DNA from: Mesorhizobium loti
GTDB taxonomy: Bacteria > Pseudomonadota > Alphaproteobacteria > Rhizobiales > Rhizobiaceae
Assembly (NCBI GenBank): GCA_002356515.1
Contig: AP017605.1
Coordinates: 7,735,020-7,799,019 of the forward strand
Reading direction: 5' to 3'
Length of the DNA: 64,000 nt
The translations under genes and the position numbers were made by a program. Below are positions 37,373-47,046 of the stretch, in pieces (within the stretch, counting starts at the first letter, position 1; each line of letters opens with the position of its first letter). The notes beneath the pieces were generated by a model that was not told the origin of the DNA, ran no database searches, and saw only the letters and a program-made list of their open reading frames with translations.

Positions 37373-38443
37373 GTGATCAGGATTTCCATCGATGCCATGG
37401 GCGGCGATCACGGACCAGCCGTGGTCATTCCGGCGCTCATGACGGTCGCCACCCGCCGTCCCGACATCCGCTTCGTCATCTATGGGCGTGAGGAAGTCGT
37501 GCGCCCCGAACTGGCCAAGTTTCCCAAACTGGCCGAGGTGAGTGAATTCTTCCACTGCGAGATCGCCGTCAGGATGGACGACAAGCCGAGCCAGGCGCTG
37601 CGCCATGGCCGCTGGAAGTCGTCGATGTGGAAGGCGGTCGAAGCGGTCAAGTCGGGCGCCGCGGACGCCTGCATCTCCGCCGGCAACACCGGCGCCTTGA
37701 TGGCGATGTCGAAATTCTGCCTGCGCACCATGGCCACCATCGAGCGTCCGGCGATCGCGGCATTGTGGCCGACATTGCGTGGCGAAAGCGTGGTTCTGGA
37801 CGTCGGCGCCACCATTGGTGCCGATGCGCACCAGCTCATTGATTTCGCCATTCTCGGCACCGGCATGGCGCGCTCCGTCTTCGGCATTGCCCGGCCCACC
37901 GTCGGCCTGCTCAATGTCGGCGTCGAAGAGATCAAGGGCCAGGAAGAGGTCAAGGAAGCGGGGCGCATGCTGCGCGAGGCCAACATGGCCTCGATGAACT
38001 ATCATGGCTTTGTCGAAGGCGACGATATCGGCAAGGGCACGGTCGACGTGGTGGTGACCGAAGGCTTCGCCGGCAACATCGCGCTGAAGACGGCGGAAGG
38101 CACCGCGCGCCAGATCGCAGGCTATCTGCGTGCCGCGATGAGCCGTACCCTGATGGCCAAGATCGGCTATGTTTTCGCCAAGGGCGCTTTCGATCGCCTG
38201 CGCGAAAAAATGGATGTCGGCCGCTCCAACGGCGGCGTCTTCCTGGGGCTGAACGGCATCGTCGTCAAAAGCCACGGCGGTGCCGATTCGGATGGTTTTG
38301 CCGCGGCGATCGAGCTCGGCTATGACATGGTGCGCAACAATCTGCTGGACCGTATCGAGGCCGACCTGGACCTTTTTCATGCGCGCAACCCGCATGCCCT
38401 GTCATCCCGGAAATCCGACGTCGTTACCGACGCGAAGGAATAG
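37373..38443 (+). CDS. plsX: Phosphate acyltransferase PlsX
   Basis: A 356-residue enzyme converting acyl-ACP to acyl-phosphate for phospholipid synthesis. It starts (GTG) with [14 protein letters not shown] and contains [14 protein letters not shown] and [17 protein letters not shown]. Normal length. fabH follows after nine bases, the standard lipid-initiation pair. Confidence 0.96.
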   Translation: MIRISIDAMGGDHGPAVVIPALMTVATRRPDIRFVIYGREEVVRPELAKFPKLAEVSEFFHCEIAVRMDDKPSQALRHGRWKSSMWKAVEAVKSGAADACISAGNTGALMAMSKFCLRTMATIERPAIAALWPTLRGESVVLDVGATIGADAHQLIDFAILGTGMARSVFGIARPTVGLLNVGVEEIKGQEEVKEAGRMLREANMASMNYHGFVEGDDIGKGTVDVVVTEGFAGNIALKTAEGTARQIAGYLRAAMSRTLMAKIGYVFAKGAFDRLREKMDVGRSNGGVFLGLNGIVVKSHGGADSDGFAAAIELGYDMVRNNLLDRIEADLDLFHARNPHALSSRKSDVVTDAKE

Positions 38444-38452
38444 GAAAGAACT

Positions 38453-39424
38453 TTGATCAGATCAGTCGTGCGCGGCACGGGCGCCGCGCTGCCCCGCCGC
38501 ATCATGAAGAATGCCGATTTCGAGGGTATGGTCGAAACCTCGGACGAGTGGATCGCCCAGCGCACAGGCATCCGCCAGCGCCATATCGCGGCCGACGACG
38601 AGACGACGGCTTCGCTCGGCGAGGCGGCTGCCCGTGCCGCCCTTGCCGATGCCGGACTGACGCCGGACGATATCGACCTGATCGTGCTGGCAACGTCGAC
38701 GCCTAACAACACATTCCCGGCCACCGCGGTCGAGATCCAGAACCGGCTCGGCATGCATCATGGCTTTGCTTTCGATATGCAGGCGGTGTGCTCGGGCTTC
38801 GTCTATGCGGTGACGACAGCCGATCTCTACATCCGTGGCGGCCTGGCCAAGCGCGTGCTGGTGATCGGCTCCGAAACATTCTCGCGCATCCTCGACTGGA
38901 GCGACCGCTCGACCTGCGTGCTGTTCGGCGACGGTGCCGGGGCACTGGTCCTGGAAGCAGGCGAGGGGGCCGGCACGATTGCCGACCGCGGCGTTCTGGC
39001 CGCCAGCCTGCGCTCCGATGGCGTGCACAAGGACAAGCTTTTTGTCGACGGCGGACCGTCGACGACGGGAACGGTCGGCCATCTCAGGATGGAAGGCCGC
39101 GAGGTCTTCAAGCACGCGGTCGGCATGATCACCGATGTCATCGAGGCAACCTTCTCGGCCGCCGGCATATCGGCCGAAGATCTCGACTGGTTCGTGCCGC
39201 ACCAGGCCAATAAACGGATTATTGACGCTTCGGCCAAGAAGCTCGGTATTGCAGAACAAAAGGTGGTGGTTACGGTCGATTTGCACGGTAACACCTCGGC
39301 GGCTTCGGTGCCGCTGGCGCTTTCGGTGGCCGTCGCTGACGGTCGCATCAAGAAGGGCGACCTCGTCCTTCTGGAAGCGATGGGCGGCGGCTTCACCTGG
39401 GGCGCCGTTCTGGTTCGCTGGTAA
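38453..39424 (+). CDS. fabH: 3-oxoacyl-ACP synthase III
   Basis: A 323-residue condensing enzyme that starts fatty-acid synthesis from acetyl-CoA and malonyl-ACP. Catalytic Cys113 lies in [11 protein letters not shown]; His and Asn are in VPHQANKRI and HGNTSAAS. The start is TTG, with AGGAAAG seven bases upstream; no ATG fits the conserved [13 protein letters not shown] start. Confidence 0.95.
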   Translation: MIRSVVRGTGAALPRRIMKNADFEGMVETSDEWIAQRTGIRQRHIAADDETTASLGEAAARAALADAGLTPDDIDLIVLATSTPNNTFPATAVEIQNRLGMHHGFAFDMQAVCSGFVYAVTTADLYIRGGLAKRVLVIGSETFSRILDWSDRSTCVLFGDGAGALVLEAGEGAGTIADRGVLAASLRSDGVHKDKLFVDGGPSTTGTVGHLRMEGREVFKHAVGMITDVIEATFSAAGISAEDLDWFVPHQANKRIIDASAKKLGIAEQKVVVTVDLHGNTSAASVPLALSVAVADGRIKKGDLVLLEAMGGGFTWGAVLVRW

Positions 39425-39526
39425 GTGTAGAACGGCTCGGTTTCGGTCCTTGACCTTGCCGGATCAATTACTTAGGCTCAGCCGTTGTTGTGCCGATTTT
39501 GTGTTTTGAACTGATGGGACGGTCGC

Positions 39527-39850
39527 ATGGGGGGAAAGACACTTACGCGTGCCGACCTGGCGGAGGCCGTCTACCGAAAGGTCGGTCTGTCGCGCACTGA
39601 ATCCGCCGAACTCGTCGAAGCGGTGCTGGACGAAATTTGCGAAGCCATCGTGCGTGGCGAGACGGTCAAGCTGTCGTCCTTCGCGACGTTCCATGTCCGC
39701 TCCAAGAACGAGCGTATCGGGCGCAATCCCAAGACCGGTGAAGAGGTGCCGATCCTGCCGCGCAGGGTGATGACCTTCAAGTCGTCGAACGTCTTGAAGA
39801 ACCGCATCTTGCGCTCGCATCAGAACAGCAAGGCCAAGGGCGGCAAATAG
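39527..39850 (+). CDS. ihfA: Integration host factor, alpha subunit
   Basis: A 107-residue DNA-bending protein with the HU/IHF fold: [67 protein letters not shown] is the arm that intercalates DNA. Directly upstream of merR. Confidence 0.94.
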   Translation: MGGKTLTRADLAEAVYRKVGLSRTESAELVEAVLDEICEAIVRGETVKLSSFATFHVRSKNERIGRNPKTGEEVPILPRRVMTFKSSNVLKNRILRSHQNSKAKGGK

Positions 39851-40062
39851 CCTCCATTGTACGGTTGAAAACCGGCCCCGCCATGACGCCGGGCTTGAAT
39901 ATTGTTTCACAAACCGCTGAAATAAGGCCCGATTCGGCAGCATGGCCGGATTGGCGTTCCGCGTTGATCCATTCCACGCAAGTGGAATAAGCTTCTCTCT
40001 TTGTTAAGCCTGATCTCGCTGAATACCGTTCCGGATCACGCTCCAGCGTGAGGATTTCGCCC

Positions 40063-40602
40063 ATGGACAAGAGCCCTGACGCCTTCCGCACCATCTCAGA
40101 GGTCGCTGAAGATCTCGACCTGCCGCAGCATGTGCTGCGCTTCTGGGAGACGCGCTTCAACCAGATCAAGCCGATGAAGCGCGGCGGCGGCCGCCGCTAT
40201 TACCGGCCGCAGGATGTCGAACTGATCAAGGGCATCCGCCACATGCTATACGACCAGGGCTACACCATCAAAGGCGTGCAGAAGCTGCTGCGCGAAAACG
40301 GCAATCACTTCCTGGTCGCTATCGGCAATGGCGACATGGCCGCCGTCGAGGCGATCTCGCAGCGAAAGCAGGCCGATCAGGTGCCGCTGACGCCTGCAGC
40401 GCAGCCGCGCGGCGGCGATGATGAGCTGGTTGGCCAGCCGAGGGTCAAGCCCAGCCGCCGCTTTTTCGGCCTGGGCAAGAGCGATGAGGAAGGTCCGGTT
40501 CAGCCGGACTCGTCGAAACTCTCGCGCGACAATCGCGCGCTGCTGCAGGAGGCGCTGTTCGATCTCCTGGAATGCAAGCGCCTGCTTGACCAGGTACGCT
40601 GA
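40063..40602 (+). CDS. MerR-family transcriptional regulator
   Basis: A 179-residue protein with an N-terminal MerR winged helix ([25 protein letters not shown], then [35 protein letters not shown]). It lacks metal cysteines; the C-terminal half is low-complexity plus a short helix. The ihfA-merR-tRNA-Pro order is common in rhizobia, but here the tRNA is 8 kb away. The ATG at 40063 follows GAGG. Confidence 0.87.
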   Translation: MDKSPDAFRTISEVAEDLDLPQHVLRFWETRFNQIKPMKRGGGRRYYRPQDVELIKGIRHMLYDQGYTIKGVQKLLRENGNHFLVAIGNGDMAAVEAISQRKQADQVPLTPAAQPRGGDDELVGQPRVKPSRRFFGLGKSDEEGPVQPDSSKLSRDNRALLQEALFDLLECKRLLDQVR

Positions 40603-40668
40603 CCGCCGCACGACGCGCTTTGAAGCCTCGAGGCCGGAACCCGCCTTCGGGTGAGGCGTTACGTTTCC

Positions 40669-40695
40669 TTCTGCAAGATATCTTTCTGCAAGATA
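40669..40695 (+). repeat. Short tandem duplication
   Basis: TTCTGCAAGATA occurs twice with a 15-base period, just before the ribosome-binding site of the next gene. Probably a recent slip duplication. Confidence 0.6.
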
Positions 40696-40704
40696 AGGAA
40701 ACGC

Positions 40705-41010
40705 ATGATGGCATCATTTTCGACCCTTTCGGACATCGACCTCGAAAGGCAGGTCGCGGCTCTCTCGAGGGAACTCGCGGCGTTGCGCAAGGCGATGTCA
40801 AAGCGGGGTGGCGCTTATTATGAAGATGGCCGCGATGCCGCTCTCGACACATATTCCGACCTTGCTGGGCGTCTGCGGGATGCGATGCCGACAATCCGCA
40901 AACAAAGCAGGGTGATCGAGAAATCGGCCCGTGATCACCCGGCAGCGGTCGCCGCCGTTGGCCTTGTGGTGCTTGGACTGGTCGCCAGTTTGCTGTTCAG
41001 CCGGCGCTGA
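40705..41010 (+). CDS. ElaB/YqjD-like (DUF883-type) membrane-anchored protein
   Basis: A 101-residue protein with a helical, charged N-terminal part (IDLERQVAALSRELAALRKAM) and a single C-terminal membrane anchor after RDHPAAVAAVGLVVLGLVA, ending SRR. This layout resembles DUF883/ElaB proteins that tether inactive ribosomes to the membrane in Escherichia coli. AAGGAA precedes the ATG. Confidence 0.65.
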   Translation: MMASFSTLSDIDLERQVAALSRELAALRKAMSKRGGAYYEDGRDAALDTYSDLAGRLRDAMPTIRKQSRVIEKSARDHPAAVAAVGLVVLGLVASLLFSRR

Positions 41011-41100
41011 GGAGCGACCACAGTGTCCCTTCCGTAGCAATGACGGCAAGAACAGCGGCCGCCTTTCGGAGCGGTCGCTGTCGTCTTTATCGAGGGCCGC

Positions 41101-41964
41101 TTAGTTCTCGAACTTGGCGCGGAGCGCGTCGGCATAGAGGCGCACAATCCCCTTGTGGCGCCGGCGCAGGAAGGCGGATTGGTCGAGCCGCCAGAGCCGC
41201 TCGATCTCGCCGGCGAACGCCGGATTGGTGGTGGTGCCATAGCCGGCGCCGGGATAGACGACGATCTCGCCGGCGTAGAGGCAATTGTCGGTGACCAGGA
41301 AGTCGATGCGGATGTAGTCGAGGTTGCCGGCGATGACAGGGGCGATCGATATAGCCTGCCGGACATAGTCGAGAAGCCGCGCATTGACAGGCACCGCCTG
41401 GTCTTCACGGGGATAGTCCGGATCGCGCCCCGGCAATGGATTGGCGTCCCGGTCCAAAAGCAGCGAACGCCCCGCTTCCTTATCCTCGACCCAGGCATGC
41501 GTTACCACGCCACCGCAAACATGCACTTTGATGTAGGTGGCGATCCTTGCGCCGGAGAGCGCCAGCCGCTCCTCCACGAAAACGGTGGGAACAACAGGCC
41601 AATAGGCCCATTCGCCATTGCGGCGGCCATAGCGTTTTCGCAGCCAGTGCCTCGCCTTGGCGATGATCAGGCCGCGATTGGGGGCGCCATCGGCAACGAA
41701 TATGTTCATCGCGCAGCCGTGGTTTGTCTTGACGATGACATCGCCGGCCAGCAGGTCGAGAGGAATGTCGGCAGGATCGCGCCCGGACCAGAGCGTCCGT
41801 GGCAAGGCGAGGTCGGGGCAGGCGCTGCGGATATGGGCCTTGGCAGCGAGCTTGTCGGTCAGCGTCACGAACAGCGGGTTGCGGTCGACGATTTTTCGCC
41901 AGAGCAACATTTCGTGGTATGTTTTTGGCGCCGCCAGATTGGGCAGATAGCCGAGTTTCATCAC
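41101..41964 (-). CDS. TupA-like ATP-grasp protein
   Basis: A 287-residue protein resembling the TupA-like ATP-grasp family associated with teichuronopeptide or surface-polysaccharide synthesis: YLPNLAAPKTYHEMLLWRKI, TLTDKLAAKAHIRSACPD, DVIVKTNHGCAMNI and the C-terminal LDYIRIDFLVTDNCLYAGEIV, where the acidic ATP-grasp metal ligands lie. Probably ligates an amino acid to a sugar acid. First gene of the accessory stretch. Confidence 0.75.
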   Translation of the reverse strand: MMKLGYLPNLAAPKTYHEMLLWRKIVDRNPLFVTLTDKLAAKAHIRSACPDLALPRTLWSGRDPADIPLDLLAGDVIVKTNHGCAMNIFVADGAPNRGLIIAKARHWLRKRYGRRNGEWAYWPVVPTVFVEERLALSGARIATYIKVHVCGGVVTHAWVEDKEAGRSLLLDRDANPLPGRDPDYPREDQAVPVNARLLDYVRQAISIAPVIAGNLDYIRIDFLVTDNCLYAGEIVVYPGAGYGTTTNPAFAGEIERLWRLDQSAFLRRRHKGIVRLYADALRAKFEN

Positions 41965-42335
41965 GACCGCACCGTCAGCGCGGGGTGACGAAGGGTCAAC
42001 AACAACCCAGCGACCGACAGAATACCGACAGAATAATGCGTCCTGTCCGGGAGGCCTTGGCAGTCATCGGGGGTACCTGGCCCTGTTCGTGAACGCCCGA
42101 TCCAGTGCGATGCACCGGTCAGCAACATTCCTTGCCGTATCGCGATTTGGCGCCGCGTGAAAGATTCCGCTTCTCGTCGCGGTATCGGAATTGGCGTCGA
42201 AAGTCCTAGGCCAGCAGGATCGTCCGGCGAAACTCGACAGGCCCGGTTTGATGTCGGACCGGCAATGCATAACCAAGAGAAGACCAGCCTTGAACAAGAA
42301 GCCAAGGCCGGTCTTCTCGTTGACAGTCGGTATGC
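41965..42335. other. 371 bases without a recognised gene
   Basis: Holds the 5' side of the TupA-like gene and a long inverted repeat at 42277-42318. No protein-coding signal was convincing on either strand. Confidence 0.45.
42277..42318 (-). terminator. Long hairpin after the histidine-rich gene
   Basis: GAGAAGACC-A-GCCTTG pairs with CAAGGC-C-GGTCTTCTC, 16-base arms with one mismatch. Lies just past the stop of the histidine-rich gene. T-run weak. Confidence 0.5.
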
Positions 42336-42539
42336 TTAGTAGGTCTTCTTTGCCATCTTCTTCACGTGGTGGTGGTGATGATGGTAGTGATGATGGTGGT
42401 AGTAGTGATGATGATGGTGGTGATGATGACGATGATGCTTTGCCATCGGGGCCGCGTCCGCGCTCGTCGCGCCGATGACCGGCGCCGTGAAAGCGAGTGC
42501 AACTGCAAGCCCGAGGGCCGAGAGCAGGGACTTCTTCAT
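42336..42539 (-). CDS. Secreted histidine-rich small protein
   Basis: A 67-residue precursor: a signal peptide ending SADA (cleavage about residue 29), then a mature part of about 38 residues of which 20 are His in blocks of 2, 8, 4 and 6 (residues 35-58), broken by Tyr and Arg, ending in Lys-rich KKMAKKTY. AAGGAAAC precedes the ATG at 42539. Such a peptide would bind Ni, Zn or Cu in the periplasm or outside the cell; metal storage or protection is an inference. No metal transporter gene is adjacent. Confidence 0.75.
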   Translation of the reverse strand: MKKSLLSALGLAVALAFTAPVIGATSADAAPMAKHHRHHHHHHHHYYHHHHYHHHHHHVKKMAKKTY

Positions 42540-42736
42540 GGATCGTTTCCTTCTTTCGTCGGCGGATCTTAAAAATCGGGTCGATGGCCCGATCGCCGCG
42601 CATGGAATTACGCTCCTGATTTTTTTCGTCAGTATTTCCCGATTGTAGAATTTTGTTTCCCGCATGTTTCTGGGGAACCGGCTTCCCGACACTTTATTGT
42701 GAGGGCCAAAAAGCCGGCTCTTGCCGCAAATTTGGG

Positions 42737-43351
42737 CTACATCGGCGGGATCACGCCATTGTTTCCCACCACGACGCGGCTGGAGCTCAGCGTGCCATCA
42801 GCCTCGCGCTGGGCGGTAACGAAGATCGTCGCGCCTGGCTTGAGATCGGCCAACGTGGCTGAGGCGAAGGTCACGACGGGCGTGTTGTCGGGGATCGAAA
42901 TCTTCTTGGTTTGCCCGTTGTCGTAGGTCAGCGTCACGGCGCGCCCGTCTATGTCTGTGACATCGGCCACGGTGCCATTGGTCATGCGGCTGTTCGGCTG
43001 CAGGTCCCACGGACGGTCGCCCTCGCCAGTGCCTTTCAAGGCGGCTGGGAAGATCACCACTTCCAGCGCGCCGCTGCCGCCATCCGCTTTCGAGACGGAA
43101 GCAATGCCGAGGAAATCGCCCTGCTTGATGTCTTTTTCGGAGGCGCTGGCGACGCCCGAAATCTTCCAGCCGGTGTTGAGCTTGATCGCTGACGTATCGC
43201 CCTGGCGGGTTTTGACGGTGAGCAGCGAGGGTTCGAAGCTGACCACCGTGCCGCGCACGCGCAAAGCGTCCGCCGCTTGAGCGCCGCCCACAGCGGCAAC
43301 GGAAAGGCTGGAGATCGCACCGAGCACGACCATGAATGTCTTGAAGTTCAT
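42737..43351 (-). CDS. Secreted DUF5666-like protein
   Basis: A 204-residue protein with a signal peptide ending GGAQAAD. Two similar beta-rich repeats, each with a VRGTVVSFEPSLLTVKT or VADVTDIDGRAVTLTYDNG pattern, resemble DUF5666 domains. Predicted periplasmic. Function unknown. Confidence 0.65.
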   Translation of the reverse strand: MNFKTFMVVLGAISSLSVAAVGGAQAADALRVRGTVVSFEPSLLTVKTRQGDTSAIKLNTGWKISGVASASEKDIKQGDFLGIASVSKADGGSGALEVVIFPAALKGTGEGDRPWDLQPNSRMTNGTVADVTDIDGRAVTLTYDNGQTKKISIPDNTPVVTFASATLADLKPGATIFVTAQREADGTLSSSRVVVGNNGVIPPM

Positions 43352-43627
43352 TGCAGGGATCCTTCTGGGAACGGGCTGGCTGGAACCGGATGGTTTTCAC
43401 CCCAGCGCATCAGAACAACGAACAGGTGGGCCGAAACCTCCCCGCAAAAAGGTGTCGGGGTGTTCAAAAGAACTTGATGGCGCGGGTGAGAGCGCCTCGC
43501 AGGCATTCGGTTCACGATAGCGTGACGGCTTTCGGCTCTTGGCAAATCGCTTTCGAGCGGGCATGTTCCTGCTCGTCTCAGGCAACACTCCATTTTGATC
43601 AAACTCTTTCAGCCACCGGAGTTGCCA

Positions 43628-43912
43628 ATGCCCAACAATGCAAAAAGCCATGCCCTCTCCGAACCGTTAGCCAGTGAGATTGGGCCGGATTACACCACCC
43701 TCAGAGCCATGCGGGAAAGCCGCGGATACAGCGTTGAAGAGCTTTCCCTGACCTGCGGCCTGTCGGTCGGCGAGATCGAGGATATGGAGAACGGCCGGGC
43801 GGCCGATCCGTCGAAGCTGCGCCGTATCGCGTCCGCGCTTCGCATGCCCCAGGACGCTCTCATCGCTTCCACCACACCGACGCCGGCGGCACAAGGCCGA
43901 CCCTTGGCATAG
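43628..43912 (+). CDS. XRE-family small regulator
   Basis: A 94-residue protein with one helix-turn-helix (LRAMRESRGYSVEELSLTCGLSVGEIEDMENGRAADPSKLRRIASAL). GGAG precedes the ATG at 43628. No toxin partner lies beside it. A strong terminator follows. Target unknown. Confidence 0.8.
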   Translation: MPNNAKSHALSEPLASEIGPDYTTLRAMRESRGYSVEELSLTCGLSVGEIEDMENGRAADPSKLRRIASALRMPQDALIASTTPTPAAQGRPLA

Positions 43913-43934
43913 ACCGGTACCAGGCATGCAGGAG

Positions 43935-43965
43935 AACCCGCCAAGGCCCGCTTGGCGGGTTTTTT
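43935..43965 (+). terminator. Intrinsic terminator of the XRE gene
   Basis: AACCCGCCAAG and CTTGGCGGGTT stem, GCCCG loop, then TTTT. Confidence 0.9.
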
Positions 43966-44096
43966 GTTGATGTGACGGTGCTCTCCAACAGGCCGGGCTT
44001 GCCGATTTATCGATCGTACGTGTTTATATCTGCGGCATCCAAATCTGCGCCAATCGCGCATACCCCTGCATCGTGTTGAACCATGAGTTTTTCGAT

Positions 44097-44555
44097 ATGA
44101 GCCTGGACTCCGTTCGCGCCTTCTTCGCCGCTCATGCGCCTGATATCGAGGTCATCGTCACGCAAGGGAGCTCGGCGACGGTGACGCTGGCGGCGGAGGC
44201 GCATGGCGTTCTGCCGGCGCAGATCGCCAAGACCATCTGCCTGCGCGTCGGCGACCGCACCATGCTGGTGGTGACCAGCGGCATCGCCAGGCTGGACAAC
44301 CGCAAGTTCAAGGACCAGTTCGGCGGCAAGCCGCGCATGCTGGACGCAGAGGAAGTCGTCGCCGCCACCAGCCATCCGGTCGGCGGCGTCTGCCCGTTCG
44401 GCCTGCCGTCACCGCTGCCAGTCTACTGCGACGTGTCGCTGCGCGATTTCGACGAGGTGGTGCCAGCGGCAGGCGCCACCAACGCAGCGGTACGGATTGC
44501 ACCACAGAGGATGGCCGATCTTATTGGGGCTGAATGGGTGGATATATGCCAGTAG
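44097..44555 (+). CDS. YbaK/EbsC-family aminoacyl-tRNA deacylase-like protein
   Basis: A 152-residue YbaK-domain protein, a family that removes wrong amino acids from tRNA. Conserved AHGVLPAQIAKTICLRVGDR (with the catalytic Lys), ASGIARLDNRKFK-like, and ATSHPVGGVCPFGLPSPLPVYCD. The ATG at 44097 fits the fold; a GTG at 44073 is possible. Substrate tRNA unknown. Confidence 0.87.
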   Translation: MSLDSVRAFFAAHAPDIEVIVTQGSSATVTLAAEAHGVLPAQIAKTICLRVGDRTMLVVTSGIARLDNRKFKDQFGGKPRMLDAEEVVAATSHPVGGVCPFGLPSPLPVYCDVSLRDFDEVVPAAGATNAAVRIAPQRMADLIGAEWVDICQ

Positions 44556-44774
44556 CTATCGACGGGAAGTTGGAGTGGCAATCCAGCCTCTGTCTCCCAT
44601 AGTGCTCCCACGCCATAGCTTGAGAGGTCTTAAGCGATCGTTCAGCCAATCGGGCCAATATGTCTGCGGCTGCACCTCGACTGTGATGTCGCATCGACCG
44701 GAATAATTCACCTGCAGGTTCACGGTCCCGAACAGCGTTGTGGCGCCGTCGCGAATGTCGGTCGCCACAATCAT
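44556..44774 (-). CDS. Hypothetical small protein
   Basis: A 72-residue frame (MIVATDIRDGATTLFGTVNL...) ending one base after the YbaK stop on the other strand. A longer form from a TTG at 44828 is possible. Sequence reads like a normal soluble protein (VNYSGRCDITVEVQPQTYW) but no family is recognised and the ribosome-binding site is weak. Confidence 0.35.
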   Translation of the reverse strand: MIVATDIRDGATTLFGTVNLQVNYSGRCDITVEVQPQTYWPDWLNDRLRPLKLWRGSTMGDRGWIATPTSRR

Positions 44775-44878
44775 GTCCTGCACTTGCCGGTCAAGCAGAA
44801 TGACGCCTGGGCAACTATCGCCAGCCAACCGTGGAACATTCCCTTTGGCGCTGTGTTGATGCGCAAAGGGAGAATTTC

Positions 44879-45046
44879 ATGATCCGTTGGCTGGTCAGAA
44901 TTGGAGCACTCTATGTCGCGTACAAATTCGGCGAAGAAGTCGGTCGCGCACAGGCTCGTGTCGAATTGTATCCGCAACCTCCATTGGATTACGAGCGCCT
45001 TCCGTCAGATCGGAACGAAGACGAGTTTGGAATCGAGCCCTTCTGA
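44879..45046 (+). CDS. Hypothetical 55-residue protein
   Basis: A 55-residue frame with GGGAG before the ATG. An N-terminal amphipathic or short membrane helix (IRWLVRIGALYVAYKFGEEVG) is followed by a polar, proline-containing tail. It ends only a few bases before the ligase remnant, so its 3' end may itself have been changed by that rearrangement. Function unknown. Confidence 0.5.
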   Translation: MIRWLVRIGALYVAYKFGEEVGRAQARVELYPQPPLDYERLPSDRNEDEFGIEPF

Positions 45047-45050
45047 CTTC

Positions 45051-45515
45051 TACGGCCATCGAGCCTGGCGGCCGCATCCAGTTCAGCGAGCCTCTGCCCG
45101 GCGAGGCCAAGGGATTTTCCATCTGCTCGACAAGGCCGGCCTTGAAGGAATGGTATCGAAGCGCCGCGACAGCAAATACCGCAGCGGCCCGTCGACAAAC
45201 TGGCTGAAGGCCAAATGCTACTTGGTGGACGAATACGAGTTGCTCGGCGTCGAGCGTGAGGCTGGCAAACCTGCCTTTGCCCTGATGGCCGATCGGGCGA
45301 CCGGCCGCTATGTCGGTTCGGCGTTCATCAATTCCAGCCAGGCTATCCGCGAGCGGCTGTGGAAGCGGTCCAGGAGCACGCCGGGCCGGCGCCACAGGGG
45401 ATGAAGCGACCGGCGACGCAATGGGTGAAGCCCGGCATCATCGGCCATGTGAAGCATCTGCGCGGCGAGGAGGATCTTTGGCACGCTTCGCTGTAGGATT
45501 TCCGAGAGGAAGACG
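45051..45515 (+). pseudogene. ATP-dependent DNA ligase (LigD-type) remnant
   Basis: Three frames together spell the C-terminal half of a LigD ligase domain: GGRIQFSEPLPGEAKG in one frame, IFHLLDKAGLEGMVSKRRDSKYRSG through RERLWKR in the next, and HAGPAPQGMKRPATQWVKPGIIGHVKHLRGEEDL in the third. There is one shift near 45108, one near 45370, and TAG (45494) where Gln is expected. The N-terminal half is missing. This is a decayed non-homologous end-joining gene. Confidence 0.85.
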
Positions 45516-45558
45516 ATGGCCGTGGCTAAGAAGGTCACGTGCCGGTAGCATCCGTGAC

Positions 45559-45795
45559 CTATCCTCCGGCATAGCGCAGCTTGGCGGGGCGCTGCGAACC
45601 TCTAGTCGGCTTTCGAAGATAGCGCCCGAAGATCTCTAGCTTCTCTTCATAGCCAATGCGCACCCTATCCTTGCAGCCTTCGCAATTGAAAACCCCGATC
45701 GTTCGGAGCCAAGACCCTGGCTTCACGATAGGATGCGAGCAGATCGGGCATGAAAATTCGACCAGAACGTCGCGCAGTTCATCGGACAAAGGCAT
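45559..45795 (-). CDS. Small zinc-ribbon-like protein
   Basis: A 78-residue protein with CPIC and CEGC pairs about 21 residues apart, a probable zinc ribbon, and a basic C-terminus. Start taken as ATG 45795, 11 bases after GGAG; an in-frame start at 45849 is possible. Function unknown. Confidence 0.5.
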   Translation of the reverse strand: MPLSDELRDVLVEFSCPICSHPIVKPGSWLRTIGVFNCEGCKDRVRIGYEEKLEIFGRYLRKPTRGSQRPAKLRYAGG

Positions 45796-46256
45796 TTCGT
45801 CATTGCTCCTCAATCCGATGCCCGCCACCTCCGGTGAGTTGGCGGGCATCGATCTGACCGGCGATGAAGAAGGGCACTTACTCGGCGATCGATGTCCTAA
45901 CCACGCACGGTCATTCGGGTTGCAGGCCTCAGACCTTTGCGCACAACAGCCCGACCAAAGTCGTAAGACGAGGAGCTTTCAGCCGATGGATTGGCCGGCG
46001 ACAACCGCGCGAGAAGCGTCGGAGCGGTAGCAGAGCGGCCAGCCGGAAACGCGCGGTGGTCACGCCGTCCAGGCACGAGCGAAAGGCCATGATCAGCGAA
46101 GTGGAGAAGCGGGCAGCCTGAACTGACGCCCCTCTCGGCATGATCGGAATTCTGCCCCCTGCTATAATTTTTTGTAAGGTTTGCGTCATGTGATCGGATG
46201 AAGATCGATCGGGACGAGTGAATTTTATTGGCAAGCCCAGAATGGAGGTTGTTGTG
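45796..46256. other. 461 bases without a recognised gene
   Basis: An open frame at 45864-46121 has no ribosome-binding site and no recognisable sequence. Near its right end, TATAAT at 46163 in an AT-rich patch may be the -10 box of the methyltransferase gene. Confidence 0.4.
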
Positions 46257-47033
46257 ATGGGCGGTTCTCATGGTGATGTGTTGACCGAGCGGTCATTCGA
46301 GGGGAGCTCTTATAGCGATTACCGATCGAGCCATCAGACCCCAGGCTACGGCACCGATTACACAAAAACCTTCTGTTCCGGCTACTATGCTGCCTTGTGG
46401 TTGCGTATCGAACGCCCCCTTGTGGAAGGCATTCTCAGGCCTCTTGGCGGGCCGGATCGCAGCTGCCTCGACTTCGCGTGCGGCACGGGGCGCGTCACAA
46501 CTGTTGCAGGCCCATTGTTCGGTGAGGTCGTTGGCGTCGACGTCTCTCAATCCATGCTTGCTTGCGCGCGGGTTCCGAGCAACGTCAAACTGGTGAAAGC
46601 CGATCTGACGGTTGCCCCCCTTTCCAGAAGATTCGACGTGGTTACAGCTTTTCGATTCTTCTTGAACGCTGAAGACACTCTTAGGCGGGACGCACTGTCG
46701 GCCATTCATGAGCATTTGAACGACGGTGGGTTGCTGGTTTCGAACATCCACATGAACGCAACCTCGCCAATGGGGCTTGTCTGCCGCTTTCTCAACCGAA
46801 TTCGGGGGCGCGTCGTGCGCAGTACGTTGAGCATCCACGCATATCGCCAGATGCTCGTTTCCAACGGGTTTGTCGTCGAACGGGTCATCGGCTATGGGTT
46901 TTTGCCGCGGCCCGGGTGGCTGGTACCAAGGCTTTGCGAAATGTTGGTCGGGCCTGTTGAAACGATATGCTGGCGAACTGGTCTCCCAGCACGCTTTGCT
47001 CAGAATTTCTTAGTGGTCGCCAGAAAGCGATAG
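46257..47033 (+). CDS. Class I SAM-dependent methyltransferase
   Basis: A 258-residue methyltransferase with motif I LDFACGTG at residues 71-78, VVGVDVSQSMLACAR (motif II) and DVVTAFRFFLNAEDT. The substrate is unknown. GGAGG eight bases before the ATG at 46257 sets the start; earlier starts at 46218 and 46242 are weaker. Codon use is less GC-biased than in core genes of the window, consistent with transfer. Confidence 0.8.
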   Translation: MGGSHGDVLTERSFEGSSYSDYRSSHQTPGYGTDYTKTFCSGYYAALWLRIERPLVEGILRPLGGPDRSCLDFACGTGRVTTVAGPLFGEVVGVDVSQSMLACARVPSNVKLVKADLTVAPLSRRFDVVTAFRFFLNAEDTLRRDALSAIHEHLNDGGLLVSNIHMNATSPMGLVCRFLNRIRGRVVRSTLSIHAYRQMLVSNGFVVERVIGYGFLPRPGWLVPRLCEMLVGPVETICWRTGLPARFAQNFLVVARKR

Positions 47034-47046
47034 TCGCAGAAGCCGG

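Noticed and set aside
42366..42572. Plus-strand frame rich in Val/Met opposite the histidine-rich gene
   Set aside because: It is the complement of the CAC/CAT repeats; the minus-strand protein has a signal peptide and ribosome-binding site.
40600..43000. Copy of the tRNA-Pro 3' end as an attachment site
   Set aside because: No match to the GGTTCGAATCCGG region was seen on reading the left part of the accessory stretch; a computed search could still find a diverged copy.
45864..46121. 85-codon plus-strand frame
   Set aside because: No ribosome-binding site and no recognisable sequence; not strong enough to call a gene.
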